The notes beneath the pieces are model-generated. The model was not told the origin of the DNA, searched no databases, and saw only the letters and a list, made by a program, of their open reading frames with translations. This document shows, one piece after another, positions 8,805 through 17,347 of a DNA stretch of 45,371 bases (its first letter is position 1; every line of letters starts with the position of its first letter). The stretch comes from a bacterium. GTDB lineage: Bacteria; UBP14; UBA6098. The stretch covers positions 1-45,371 of the forward strand of contig JAGLDC010000062.1 of NCBI GenBank assembly GCA_023145965.1, written 5' to 3'. Position numbers and translations under genes: made by a program.

Positions 8805-10652
8805 TTGGCTAAACACATATGGTCTTTCGATTTAGACAAAAATAGATATGAAGCTATCAAATCGAAATTGAAGCCTAAATATATATTACACAAAGTTCGT
8901 GATGTAAATGAATTACCGGACCGCGAACGTATTTCGGCTCTCATAATCGATCCAGAATTCGGTGACCATTTTTGCGAAGCTATAGCCGATTATTCAGTAA
9001 ATGAGTCCATTCCGTTATTCGTATGGACTCCAATTGGCAATAAAATCCTTTCTATTGCATATTATTACAATATTCATCTTTTACCTGTTCCCTTCTCAAT
9101 CGAGGACATTATCGCAAGACTGGGCGAAGTTCTCGATACTAAGCCAAGTAAGAATTTGCTTGCTGCTATCATAGATGATACTCTAGCCGATTCACTCACG
9201 CATTATTTAAGGAAAAACTTCTGGAAAATGACCCGAATAAAGGGGATTACCCCTTTAAAAAAATCTTTGGAAAACCATAATTTCGATGCAATTTTATCAG
9301 ATCTCGATTTTATTGAAAGTGCCATTCCAAATAAACCATTTGAACCTCGACCACCTTTAGTTGTTCTTGCGCCTTTCGATTTTTCTGGTAAAGGAGCTTT
9401 TAGAATCGACGACAAAACTGCGTTCGTGTCTTCAAAACTCGATCCAGAAGTTCTAGCAGACATCATTCATAACCTCTTCTTGTCTTCCAGTAAGACTGCT
9501 GTCAGAGAACTCTCATATCTTAAGGCATTAAAAGAGGCATCAGCCAATGCACGAAAAGCACAATATCTTACAGATCTTATAGTAAAAGTGGCGAAAGATG
9601 AAACTCAAGGACGCAGAGCGGAAGAGCTGAATCTTTTAAATATTCAGACAAAAGGGCTCGTTTCAGAATTATTCGAAACTTTCGAGAATTTGATAAAGCG
9701 TAACCGCCTTATTTACTCGGTAACCAAAACCAATAATCTTCCCGAAGATATTTTCTTGCTCGAAGAGCAACTCACTCATGCTAGGGAAATCTATGAGGCT
9801 CTGAGGTCAGTCGAGTGGTTCAAGCGAACCGGAGCAATGGAACATGTCAATCTTACAAAGCTAATCAATCATGCCGCGACAAAAGTTAGAGCTAACCGAA
9901 GACGCAAGGAAATTAACTGGGATTTTGACCTATCGGAAATCGGTTTGGTTTCGGCTAATTTAACAGAACTCGAAGAATGTTTCATCAATATCTTCACCAA
10001 CGCCTACGAGGCTATCGACACTTCAGGCACTATCAAAGTGAGAACAAAATTCGATGGCGTTAATATGAAAATAACTATCGAAGATGACGGCAGAGGCATA
10101 CAAAAAGATATTATACCTAATGTAACGAGGCCTTATTTTACAACGAAATCAACCTCACATGCCGGACTCGGTTTAACCATCGCTCGTGGAATAATAAAAT
10201 ATCACGGAGGAAAACTGGACATCGATTCAACTCTGCATAAGGGAACCAAATTTACTATTACGCTTCCTTCAACGACAATTAATCAAAAAGCAGCTCAAAA
10301 AATAGACCAACCCATAGACCTTCTTATTGTATCTCATCAACGCACATTGGGCTTTCTCGAAGCGAGTTTAATCAAATATGGCATTAAGATTGAGGTTTCT
10401 GATAATACTGGAGAAGCACTTAAACTTTTGAGAAAACTAAAACCAAAAGCCATTCTCGTCATGGCAGCTTTCGGTTTTCTCGAACTTGATGGCCTTCGTA
10501 TGCTTGTTGAAGCAAAGGGCAATTCAAAGCTAATCCTCTTCGATCCAACAGAATCGATCCCGAAAGATTTAGTGGGTTTAGATTCATTAATAAAAGGATC
10601 TTTTCCGCTTCATCACCTTCTCGCAATAGTAAATTCCTATGTAGAAGCCTAA
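8805..10652 (+). CDS. Histidine-kinase-like ATPase with receiver-like domains, no evident phosphoacceptor His
   Basis: Start is TTG at 8805 with GGGGAG seven bases upstream (615 residues). Residues 1-110 and 118-228 look like two degenerate receiver folds; the second keeps LSDLDF with a possible acceptor Asp (D166 or D168). Residues 235-340 are helical and sit where a dimerisation/phosphotransfer domain should be, but at the expected H position in GLVSELFETFENL there is Ser287. A full HATPase_c domain follows: N box near N395-N399, G1 box D427-D-G-R-G431, F box around F445, G2 box G454-L-G456. A third receiver-like fold (505-612) has Met/Ala where the acceptor Asp would be. No transmembrane segment is seen, so it should be cytoplasmic. 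It may be a signalling ATPase or scaffold rather than a true kinase. Confidence 0.8.
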   Translation: MAKHIWSFDLDKNRYEAIKSKLKPKYILHKVRDVNELPDRERISALIIDPEFGDHFCEAIADYSVNESIPLFVWTPIGNKILSIAYYYNIHLLPVPFSIEDIIARLGEVLDTKPSKNLLAAIIDDTLADSLTHYLRKNFWKMTRIKGITPLKKSLENHNFDAILSDLDFIESAIPNKPFEPRPPLVVLAPFDFSGKGAFRIDDKTAFVSSKLDPEVLADIIHNLFLSSSKTAVRELSYLKALKEASANARKAQYLTDLIVKVAKDETQGRRAEELNLLNIQTKGLVSELFETFENLIKRNRLIYSVTKTNNLPEDIFLLEEQLTHAREIYEALRSVEWFKRTGAMEHVNLTKLINHAATKVRANRRRKEINWDFDLSEIGLVSANLTELEECFINIFTNAYEAIDTSGTIKVRTKFDGVNMKITIEDDGRGIQKDIIPNVTRPYFTTKSTSHAGLGLTIARGIIKYHGGKLDIDSTLHKGTKFTITLPSTTINQKAAQKIDQPIDLLIVSHQRTLGFLEASLIKYGIKIEVSDNTGEALKLLRKLKPKAILVMAAFGFLELDGLRMLVEAKGNSKLILFDPTESIPKDLVGLDSLIKGSFPLHHLLAIVNSYVEA

Positions 10653-10681
10653 AAAAGGGGCGCATAAAGCGCCCCTTTTTT
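10651..10681. terminator. Bidirectional rho-independent terminator
   Basis: A perfect hairpin, GGGGCGC-ATAAA-GCGCCCC, is flanked by six A on the left and six T on the right, so it works in both directions. It separates the converging kinase-like gene (plus) and the small membrane protein gene (minus). Confidence 0.92.
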
Positions 10682-10701
10682 GCTCCAATACAAAATTGTA
10701 T

Positions 10702-11082
10702 TTACCCAAGCGTTTTTCTTTGTTTGAAAAATCCCATAAATAAGAAAAACGCAACAAATAGATAACCCATAGATATAATTATTGGTGCAACGGGGAAATA
10801 TCCTGCGCGCCCGGCAACCTCTATAATTTTTATGACCGCAAAAATTATAGCCGCTCCTGAAAGCCATCCCCAGCTACTTGCTAATTCCCCACCTTTCATC
10901 ATGTTATATAGTTCCCAAGCAAAATAAGAACCGAAAAGCAGAAATAGAAGCGCAAGTGTATCTACTACAGTTTCCGGAATTGTGCCCGAACCAAACTCGT
11001 TTTCCCCAATCTGCCCAAAAAGTGGCGAACATGTAAGTATAAGCAACGCTATGATAATGATTGATGTAAGGCTATTTCTCAT
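10702..11082 (-). CDS. Small membrane protein of unknown function
   Basis: This protein of about 126 residues has an N-terminal signal-like hydrophobic stretch ending LFGQ and then three clear hydrophobic helices: around TLALLFLLFGSYFAWEL, WLSGAAIIFAVIKIIEVA, and IIISMGYLFVAFFLFMGFF. A short basic tail follows. ATG at 11082 is preferred over GTG at 11088 because AGGAG then sits five bases away. It lies immediately after the DUF4388 gene and before the bidirectional terminator, so the two form one operon. I recognise no family. A membrane partner for the DUF4388 protein is an inference from position only. Confidence 0.75.
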   Translation of the reverse strand: MRNSLTSIIIIALLILTCSPLFGQIGENEFGSGTIPETVVDTLALLFLLFGSYFAWELYNMMKGGELASSWGWLSGAAIIFAVIKIIEVAGRAGYFPVAPIIISMGYLFVAFFLFMGFFKQRKTLG

Positions 11083-11090
11083 TTCCACTC

Positions 11091-12263
11091 CTATTTATTA
11101 ACCTGAAGGACTCTGAACAGGTCTTCGTAAATACCATATTTTTTAAGGATTTCTTTGTTATCTGTGAGTGTTTGGCCAATTTGTGTAATTATTTTTGAAA
11201 GACCGCTTTTCATTTGTCTGGTTCCTACTGAAGATATCATTTTTCCAAGACATTTTTCAAGAAGCCCTGCTAATCCTGAAGACATTATATGAATCTTACT
11301 CTCCTCAGGAAGTCGCGACGACAAAGTAACAAAATTGACAAATTCGAACTTGCCATCTTGGGAAACAGTGATATTCTCTAAAACAGAGTGGGACTTAAGA
11401 ATATCCTTATAAGCCCCTACCATCGATTTTTCGCCGGCTTTTCCAATTTTTGAAATTTGCTCGTCTCTAATTATTTCGAAGGCACCCGAATATACCTTTA
11501 TCATAATATTAACGACGTTTTTTCGTTCATTTATCTTAGTTTTTATGCTTTCCTTTGTCCCAGACGTCGTTATCAATCCGCTAATCATAAGACCATATAT
11601 AGCTCGCGATGTATCAAGATCATCGAATGGTGATTTATCTTTAATTTCCTCTATCGATCTTTGTCCATCTATAAGGCTAAGAGCTCTCACCTCGACCGGT
11701 GTTAACCTAACTTCCTCTTTCTGGTCTATCCCATTCTGGATCACTTTCATTATTGTGTTCTCGCGCGGAAGCGTATTCCGTATTCTGTTCCATTCGTCTA
11801 TACGTCGCGTTCCTTCCATGAGAATACTCATTGTATTAAGTGCGTTTATAACATGTTCTGAGTTAGGTAATTCCTTATCCTTAAAGACAAATGCACCATC
11901 TTCCCAGCTGAACACTTCATAAATTATATTTTCTACATGCTTCATCATTATCTCGGCCACTTCTTCTTTTGTAAGTAGTCCGAGAAACACAAGCGTGCTT
12001 GGAAGATTCTTGCTCGTCAATTCCATAACTTCTTTTGCTTTTATCAGATCTTCCCTTGTAATCTTTTTTTGTTTCAGAAGGCTATTTTCCAGCAGTTCGA
12101 GATCGCTATTTGATGTCGCCCAAATTATCGAGCCCTCTTTAAAGCATATATCTTTCTTGCTTTCCCCCTTTTCTATGAAAAGCGTACCTGTTTTCTTACC
12201 CATACCGAGTAGTTGTAATATATCGGCAAAGCTCACACTTGAAAGGTTTCCTTCGAATCCCAT
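11091..12263 (-). CDS. DUF4388 (PATAN) domain protein
   Basis: This is a 390-residue soluble protein. The first 95 residues or so are a clear DUF4388/PATAN domain: LSSVSFADILQLLGMGKKTG, then GTLFIEKG, ICFKEGSIIWA and a following helix. This family is often found with two-component and GTPase-regulated signalling in bacteria. Residues about 100-235 look like winged-helix/PATAN-associated helical segments (LTPVEVRALSLIDGQRSIEEI). The C-terminal 150 residues are not recognised. An AAGGAAGG ribosome site lies before the ATG. It is the first gene of a two-gene operon with the small membrane protein and has its own promoter. Confidence 0.85.
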   Translation of the reverse strand: MGFEGNLSSVSFADILQLLGMGKKTGTLFIEKGESKKDICFKEGSIIWATSNSDLELLENSLLKQKKITREDLIKAKEVMELTSKNLPSTLVFLGLLTKEEVAEIMMKHVENIIYEVFSWEDGAFVFKDKELPNSEHVINALNTMSILMEGTRRIDEWNRIRNTLPRENTIMKVIQNGIDQKEEVRLTPVEVRALSLIDGQRSIEEIKDKSPFDDLDTSRAIYGLMISGLITTSGTKESIKTKINERKNVVNIMIKVYSGAFEIIRDEQISKIGKAGEKSMVGAYKDILKSHSVLENITVSQDGKFEFVNFVTLSSRLPEESKIHIMSSGLAGLLEKCLGKMISSVGTRQMKSGLSKIITQIGQTLTDNKEILKKYGIYEDLFRVLQVNK

Positions 12264-12296
12264 TTTTAACCTTCCTTTATAATTAATTAACCTTTA

Positions 12297-12326
12297 AATA
12301 TATTGCCTTACAACCAATAATGTCAA
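12297..12326 (-). promoter_or_regulatory. Candidate promoter for the DUF4388 gene
   Basis: The minus strand reads TTGACA (12326-12321), an 18-bp spacer, then TATATT (12302-12297). Start of transcription near 12290 would give a leader of about 27 nt containing the AAGGAAGG site. Confidence 0.6.
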
Positions 12327-12422
12327 GTCTTATTCTTAATATTATAAAAATATTTGCGCCGATGTTTTATCTATTTGCCTTTAAGATTTTCCAGTTCAAT
12401 AATAATTGACAAAAAAATTAAG

Positions 12423-12457
12423 ACAAAAAAAAGCCCCTCGCTTTCGCGAAGGGCTTT
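12423..12457 (-). terminator. Terminator of the 1577-residue T9SS protein gene
   Basis: On the minus strand AAAGCCC-T-TCGC, a GAAA tetraloop and GCGA-G-GGGCTTT form a 12-bp stem with one G-T pair, followed by a run of eight T. It lies just past the stop codon at 12479. Confidence 0.9.
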
Positions 12458-12478
12458 ATTTCCTTTTTTAAGGCCGGA

Positions 12479-15400
12479 TTACTTCATAAGAGTGATCTTT
12501 GTAGTGGAATTTTTCCCACCTGAGATCATACGAATGAAATATACACCACTGGTCATACCTGAGGCATCCCATGTCGTGGAGTATGTTCCCGGATTGAGAA
12601 CGAGATCAACAAGGGTCTCTACGCGCTTACCCGTAATATCATACACGGATAGCCCTACATTTGAGGCCTCCGAAACATCGAACTTCACGGTGGTTACCGG
12701 GTTGAACGGGTTCGGATAGGCGCCAAGAATCGCCATGTCGGTCGGACGCTTGTTATCAACCTGCTTGATATAATCATTCTCGATACCGAGCTTCCACAGA
12801 TAAGCCGAGGCCGCACGAAGCTGCGTGACTACCGGATCGACGATACCACCGAGGTAGATCGCTCCGACCATCGCCTGCGATGGGCCGTTGTAGAAGAAAA
12901 TTCTCGGAATCGAATCCTGGTCGAAGCCGACTGGCGGCGTAATACCAATGTTCGTCGTAGCAAGGACATCGACCAGATGGTCGGCGTCGCCTGCGGAATC
13001 GTATTCTGCAGCCATATAGGGGATTGCCGGGTTGCCCCAGAGCACCGGAGTGCCCCAGAAATATGCAACATTGAAGTCCGGCGAACCGTCGTTGACCAAA
13101 TTAAGATTCATATTATCGAAGAAGTCTTCGCCGTCATAGTCCGCACCGAAGTCCGGTCCCTCGACGATGATCTTCTTGCCACCGGTCGCACGATAATCTT
13201 CGAGCTTGGCAAGTGCCGCCGCCGGAAGTGTCGTGTTGTCGGCGTCATTGATTCCAAGAGCGAGCACGACCAACATGTAATCGTCCAGATCGTAACCGGC
13301 CAATGGGTCGGTTGCATCTTCGTCGGTCATCGTAACGCTGAAATCGAGGTTGAGTGTTGGGCTAGCAAGAGCTATGTTCCACCATTCGCCAACGCCGCGT
13401 GTGCCGCCGTCGCATGGCGTCGCGCCGTTGTCCCAGTCAACAACTAGAATGTCGAATGTATCGGCGATAGTTTGCGAAGTAGCTTCCTGGTTGCCAACGA
13501 GTGGCGAGAAGAAAGACTCGGCATCATATTTGACTGCAACATCGTAGTAGTAGGCCGTGCCGTCATCGATCATGTCGTCGGAATATCCGACGGCAGGAGC
13601 CGCTACCTTCGCAACAATGCTAACCGTCGGAAGCGTAACGTCCGTGAACGGCATTTCCGAACGATAGACGTAATAGGTGTCTGCAAACGCGCATGTCGTT
13701 CCCGGTTCGGTCCAAACGAGATCGATAGCGAGCGCTTCCGTCGTCGGGCGCACAACCGTTTCACCAGTTGCACTGAATGCTGTAACCGGTTCGAGGTAGC
13801 AAAGCGAAACATCGACCGTCTCGTCGGCGATCATGTAGATGCTATCTACCGTGACCGTCTTGTGATACGGCGCGGAAACGGTGATTGAATAATAACCGTG
13901 AGCGAGGTCAACAAAGTTCACAACGCCGCTCGAGGGTGTAGTTTCCGTTCCAACACCAACAAGCTGAACCGTCGCACCGGATTCATCAGTTCCATGCGCA
14001 AGATCGACTTCGACGCGAAGGCTGACTGAAGCCGGTAAAAGATTGAGGTTAAGACCGGTTACGCCCTCGCGGGGAACATTAACCGTGGTGCAAGCCTCAA
14101 CATAACCTGAATACTGAGCACATATAGTGTGAAGACCGATGAGAACATCGACACTGAATTCACCAAGAGAATCTGTGGTAACTCCAGCCGCTGTGCCATC
14201 GACATAAATCGCGATGGCTTCGGTGGGCGTGCCGCTGAGGCTCGCAATACCGGAAACCGCAACCGGAACCTGAATGAGGTTATGGTCGATCTCGACATCC
14301 GTGGAAGTAACCGTGAAGGTTGTGTCCCATAGCGGATATGCCGGGTAGCTAAGCGTCAATGTATAGGTCCCGGAAGGAACGCATGGGAAGTTATAAGCTC
14401 CACCACTAAGCGTGTTCATCTGGAACGAATCAGCTTCGCTCGCTGAAATTACGAGAACATTAACGCCGGTCATGGCCATGCCGTCAACACTAATAACACC
14501 ATAAACCATCTGGCAAGGCGGATAGACGGTAACATCGTTGACAACCGTTTCGCCGGAAACCGTGCCGCAGACTGTGTCTACAACCGGAGTCCAGAGACCG
14601 TAAGTGTATGTTAATTCGATACATCCGAGCGGAAGGCCAGTAAAGCCATAGTCGCCGGTAGAGTCGGTCTCGACCCACGAGCCACCAGTAACCGCAACGC
14701 GAACGCCGCTGTTGTTGTCTTCGCCAAACACGCTAACCGTGCCTGAGATGTTGAAATTCTCAACTATAACTTCTGATGGATAATCTACAGAGACCCATAG
14801 GAATTGAGTGTTGCTATTATATACAATAGAAGTTTCATCGCTGAAAACCGACCATGTAGAGTCGTTATAAGGTCTCGCCGGCATCGGATCGACAACGGAC
14901 AGGACTTTGTAATAAACATCAACACGATCATCGCTGAAGATCGGCGCGCTGGGGTTCCACTCTACTGCCACAGACATATCTCCTGCAACAGCAGCTACTT
15001 TCCAGAGGCCTCCAAGTTCGCAATTATTGCGAACATCGGCAACGAGGCGATCATATGGTGCAGACTCGGAAGTCGCGAAATGATAACCGGAGGCCGATGG
15101 GCTCGGCGGAGGAAGTATTTCATCTGTGCCAAGATCGAAAGTTGCGCTGGCTTCTTCATCCATACCAAACATAATGGCTTCTACACCGCCGGTATAGGTG
15201 AAAGTAAGGTCGAGCGTAAATTCTGGGCCACAGGCAATTGAACCTGTTCTAAACGTCCAGATTTTGTGTCTGTGATTTGGAACCGGTGCATTGTCATCGA
15301 CATGAAGATCGACAGTATAAGAAGCGAGGTCTGACCACCCCAATGCTGGAATGTAGGAGATATGATATCCGCCGGAAATCGGGGAAATCGAATAATCTAC

Positions 15401-17212
15401 AACAGCCAAACCACCGATAGTTAGCGAGAAAGAAGACATATCAACGCCACTACCAAAATCAACAACATCGAAGCAAAGCGGAGCGGTAACATCGGCACCG
15501 TCACCCTCGTGAGTGATGTTAAGAACTACTGGTGCAGTGGTATCTTCGCCGCCACCCGGAAGCATACGGATAAATACCTGCTGATCACCATCGAATTCGG
15601 CAGTGCTATAAAGCTCCATAAGAGTGTAATCACCACTCGATGGGAACATTCCTCTTTCAACTACAGCAAACTCGAAGGTAGCGCCGGCGCCGGAAAGAGG
15701 CATTGCGTCGTTATTCCATGCAAGAACAAGATTCTCGTCTGGTTCAAAGACATCGACAATCCACTCTTTGATGCCATAATCGGCTTCCTTAATATCGGTC
15801 GAAAGGGCAGTGATTGAGGGATGAGTCGGGTCCATGATCGGGAAATAACCGCGAGCACGGCCGGGAATCAAGAACTGAGGAACATCGATGCCTGCATCGT
15901 AATACTCTGAACCTTCGGTGTCTAAACCGATCCATAGGTTCGTAGAAGCAGTATCTCCATCATCGAAGGAATGAGCGATAAGTTGATATGTAAATTCCGG
16001 AAGATCGCCGGGAGCCTTGGTTCTGAACATCCAGTTGGTGTCGGCATCATTCGGAATATCAGCTAAATCAGCGGCTTCGACCTCTACAGTATACCAAGTG
16101 GAATAAGCCATTCCGCCCGGAAGACAATAATCAATAGAATACCTATTGAGGCCGGTGCCGAGTTCAGTAACAGTATAATCGTCGCGAGGAATAACAACAT
16201 CGTTGACCGTAAGGACAATAGTGCTGGAATCTACGCCGCGCTCGTTGTCACGAATAGAAACATATATGCAACGATCGATATCTACTGTTGTATCATTTTC
16301 CACTGGATCGAAGTTGTAGAACTGTGGAGGATCTTCGTCTTCGATGTATTCAGTAGTAGTGAATGTGACCTCTACAGGTTCTACCATGCAATTTGCAGGC
16401 TCATATAGGTCACATGCTGTTACCGAGTAGCTAATAATTGTAAGTTCAGGCCATAGACCGGAAGTGTCAACTGGAGCTAAACTTGCTCGATATCCACCTA
16501 CTATCGGCGTCCAAACTACAGACATGGAAACATCGACTGGAGTTGTCTCGGTATCGTTCCAAATCATCACTACTATAGAAGTAGGATCCACACCGATGAT
16601 ATCATCTTTGACGTCGAATTGAATCGGATCATCGAGACCGATTCCTGCTTCGCCGTCTAGTGGGTTGAAACCGGTTACGTATGGTGGTTCATCGTCGAGC
16701 ATGGCTTCAGGCATAAAGCGAACAACCGCATCTTCGATGGGTCCAAACGCAAATTCCTCTACGGTTGATATTTCAACCCAATCACCTGCGTCTATATCAT
16801 CAATATCATCAATGATAGACTTTGATGCGATAGAATAAACACCAACATCAGGAATAGTTGTAGTATCCCATGTTGCTAATCTGTCATCTAGGCCATAATA
16901 ACCCTCTACACGCATAATCCAATATTTATAATCGGGCGGAGAATCGAATCCGCGGATGTCAGCCGAGAGCTTAGGATACGTAGCACTGGCTAACGGGAAA
17001 AAAGCGCCCCTGCCATCTGGCGGAGTGAAATACGGCACATCAAGATACGCATCATAATCATCGGTAGCTCCAGCGGAGACTCCGAAGGTTAAATCGTAAG
17101 ATGCCCCAACTTCGGGCTCAATCGCCACCGTATAGGACCAACTCTGGGCTAGGGCCAGTCCCGCAAGCAACATAATTGTTGCGGAAAGAAATACAAGCTT
17201 GCCTTTAAACAT
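12479..17212 (-). CDS. Giant secreted protein with Ig-like, carboxypeptidase-regulatory-like, FnIII and T9SS domains
   Basis: About 1577 residues. The start is placed at ATG 17212-17210, with AGGGG upstream, because it gives a clean signal peptide (MFKGKLVFLSATIMLLAGLALAQ); a longer frame to 17269 exists. Residues about 30-800 hold repeated beta-sandwich modules of Ig-like type with DPIQFDVKD- and TAPLCFDVVD-like openings. Residues about 822-1140 hold four carboxypeptidase-regulatory-like domains (VSGTVSV..., VYGVISVDG..., VSGIASL...). A FnIII-like domain lies at 1141-1245. At about 1253-1480 is an alpha/beta domain starting DILVVDWDNG and including LAKLEDYRATGGKKIIVEGPD, resembling glutamine-amidotransferase/ThuA-like folds. 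The last 85 residues are a T9SS tail (YPNPFNP, SVYDITGKR, SGVYFIRM, ITLMK). A role at the cell surface is expected; substrate unknown. Confidence 0.88.
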   Translation of the reverse strand: MFKGKLVFLSATIMLLAGLALAQSWSYTVAIEPEVGASYDLTFGVSAGATDDYDAYLDVPYFTPPDGRGAFFPLASATYPKLSADIRGFDSPPDYKYWIMRVEGYYGLDDRLATWDTTTIPDVGVYSIASKSIIDDIDDIDAGDWVEISTVEEFAFGPIEDAVVRFMPEAMLDDEPPYVTGFNPLDGEAGIGLDDPIQFDVKDDIIGVDPTSIVVMIWNDTETTPVDVSMSVVWTPIVGGYRASLAPVDTSGLWPELTIISYSVTACDLYEPANCMVEPVEVTFTTTEYIEDEDPPQFYNFDPVENDTTVDIDRCIYVSIRDNERGVDSSTIVLTVNDVVIPRDDYTVTELGTGLNRYSIDYCLPGGMAYSTWYTVEVEAADLADIPNDADTNWMFRTKAPGDLPEFTYQLIAHSFDDGDTASTNLWIGLDTEGSEYYDAGIDVPQFLIPGRARGYFPIMDPTHPSITALSTDIKEADYGIKEWIVDVFEPDENLVLAWNNDAMPLSGAGATFEFAVVERGMFPSSGDYTLMELYSTAEFDGDQQVFIRMLPGGGEDTTAPVVLNITHEGDGADVTAPLCFDVVDFGSGVDMSSFSLTIGGLAVVDYSISPISGGYHISYIPALGWSDLASYTVDLHVDDNAPVPNHRHKIWTFRTGSIACGPEFTLDLTFTYTGGVEAIMFGMDEEASATFDLGTDEILPPPSPSASGYHFATSESAPYDRLVADVRNNCELGGLWKVAAVAGDMSVAVEWNPSAPIFSDDRVDVYYKVLSVVDPMPARPYNDSTWSVFSDETSIVYNSNTQFLWVSVDYPSEVIVENFNISGTVSVFGEDNNSGVRVAVTGGSWVETDSTGDYGFTGLPLGCIELTYTYGLWTPVVDTVCGTVSGETVVNDVTVYPPCQMVYGVISVDGMAMTGVNVLVISASEADSFQMNTLSGGAYNFPCVPSGTYTLTLSYPAYPLWDTTFTVTSTDVEIDHNLIQVPVAVSGIASLSGTPTEAIAIYVDGTAAGVTTDSLGEFSVDVLIGLHTICAQYSGYVEACTTVNVPREGVTGLNLNLLPASVSLRVEVDLAHGTDESGATVQLVGVGTETTPSSGVVNFVDLAHGYYSITVSAPYHKTVTVDSIYMIADETVDVSLCYLEPVTAFSATGETVVRPTTEALAIDLVWTEPGTTCAFADTYYVYRSEMPFTDVTLPTVSIVAKVAAPAVGYSDDMIDDGTAYYYDVAVKYDAESFFSPLVGNQEATSQTIADTFDILVVDWDNGATPCDGGTRGVGEWWNIALASPTLNLDFSVTMTDEDATDPLAGYDLDDYMLVVLALGINDADNTTLPAAALAKLEDYRATGGKKIIVEGPDFGADYDGEDFFDNMNLNLVNDGSPDFNVAYFWGTPVLWGNPAIPYMAAEYDSAGDADHLVDVLATTNIGITPPVGFDQDSIPRIFFYNGPSQAMVGAIYLGGIVDPVVTQLRAASAYLWKLGIENDYIKQVDNKRPTDMAILGAYPNPFNPVTTVKFDVSEASNVGLSVYDITGKRVETLVDLVLNPGTYSTTWDASGMTSGVYFIRMISGGKNSTTKITLMK

Positions 17213-17302
17213 ATGGCTTACCCCTTTCTTAAGAATGTTTTTTCGAAAATTACTTTCAATTTTGTTCAATAAACCGACAAAAAAATAAAATAAAATAATT
17301 CG

Positions 17303-17335
17303 AGATGGACGGCCCCTCGAAGGGACCGTCCATCT
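17303..17335 (-). terminator. Terminator of the 3074-residue protein gene
   Basis: A 13-pair stem with one mismatch (AGATGGACGG arm, loop TTCGA region, CCGTCCATCT arm) is followed on the minus strand by a T-rich tract. It lies 13 bp past the stop at 17348 and ahead of the next giant gene. Confidence 0.85.
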
Positions 17336-17347
17336 TTTAATAAGTTT

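Noticed and set aside
12354-12719. Plus-strand frame of 121 codons over the terminator and 3' end of the 1577-residue protein gene
   Set aside because: It runs through a strong terminator hairpin and the conserved T9SS tail of the real gene; no ribosome site or family signal.
16980-17269. Start of the 1577-residue protein at 17269
   Set aside because: The first 19 residues would precede and spoil a clean signal peptide; ATG at 17212 has a ribosome site and a proper basic-hydrophobic N-terminus.
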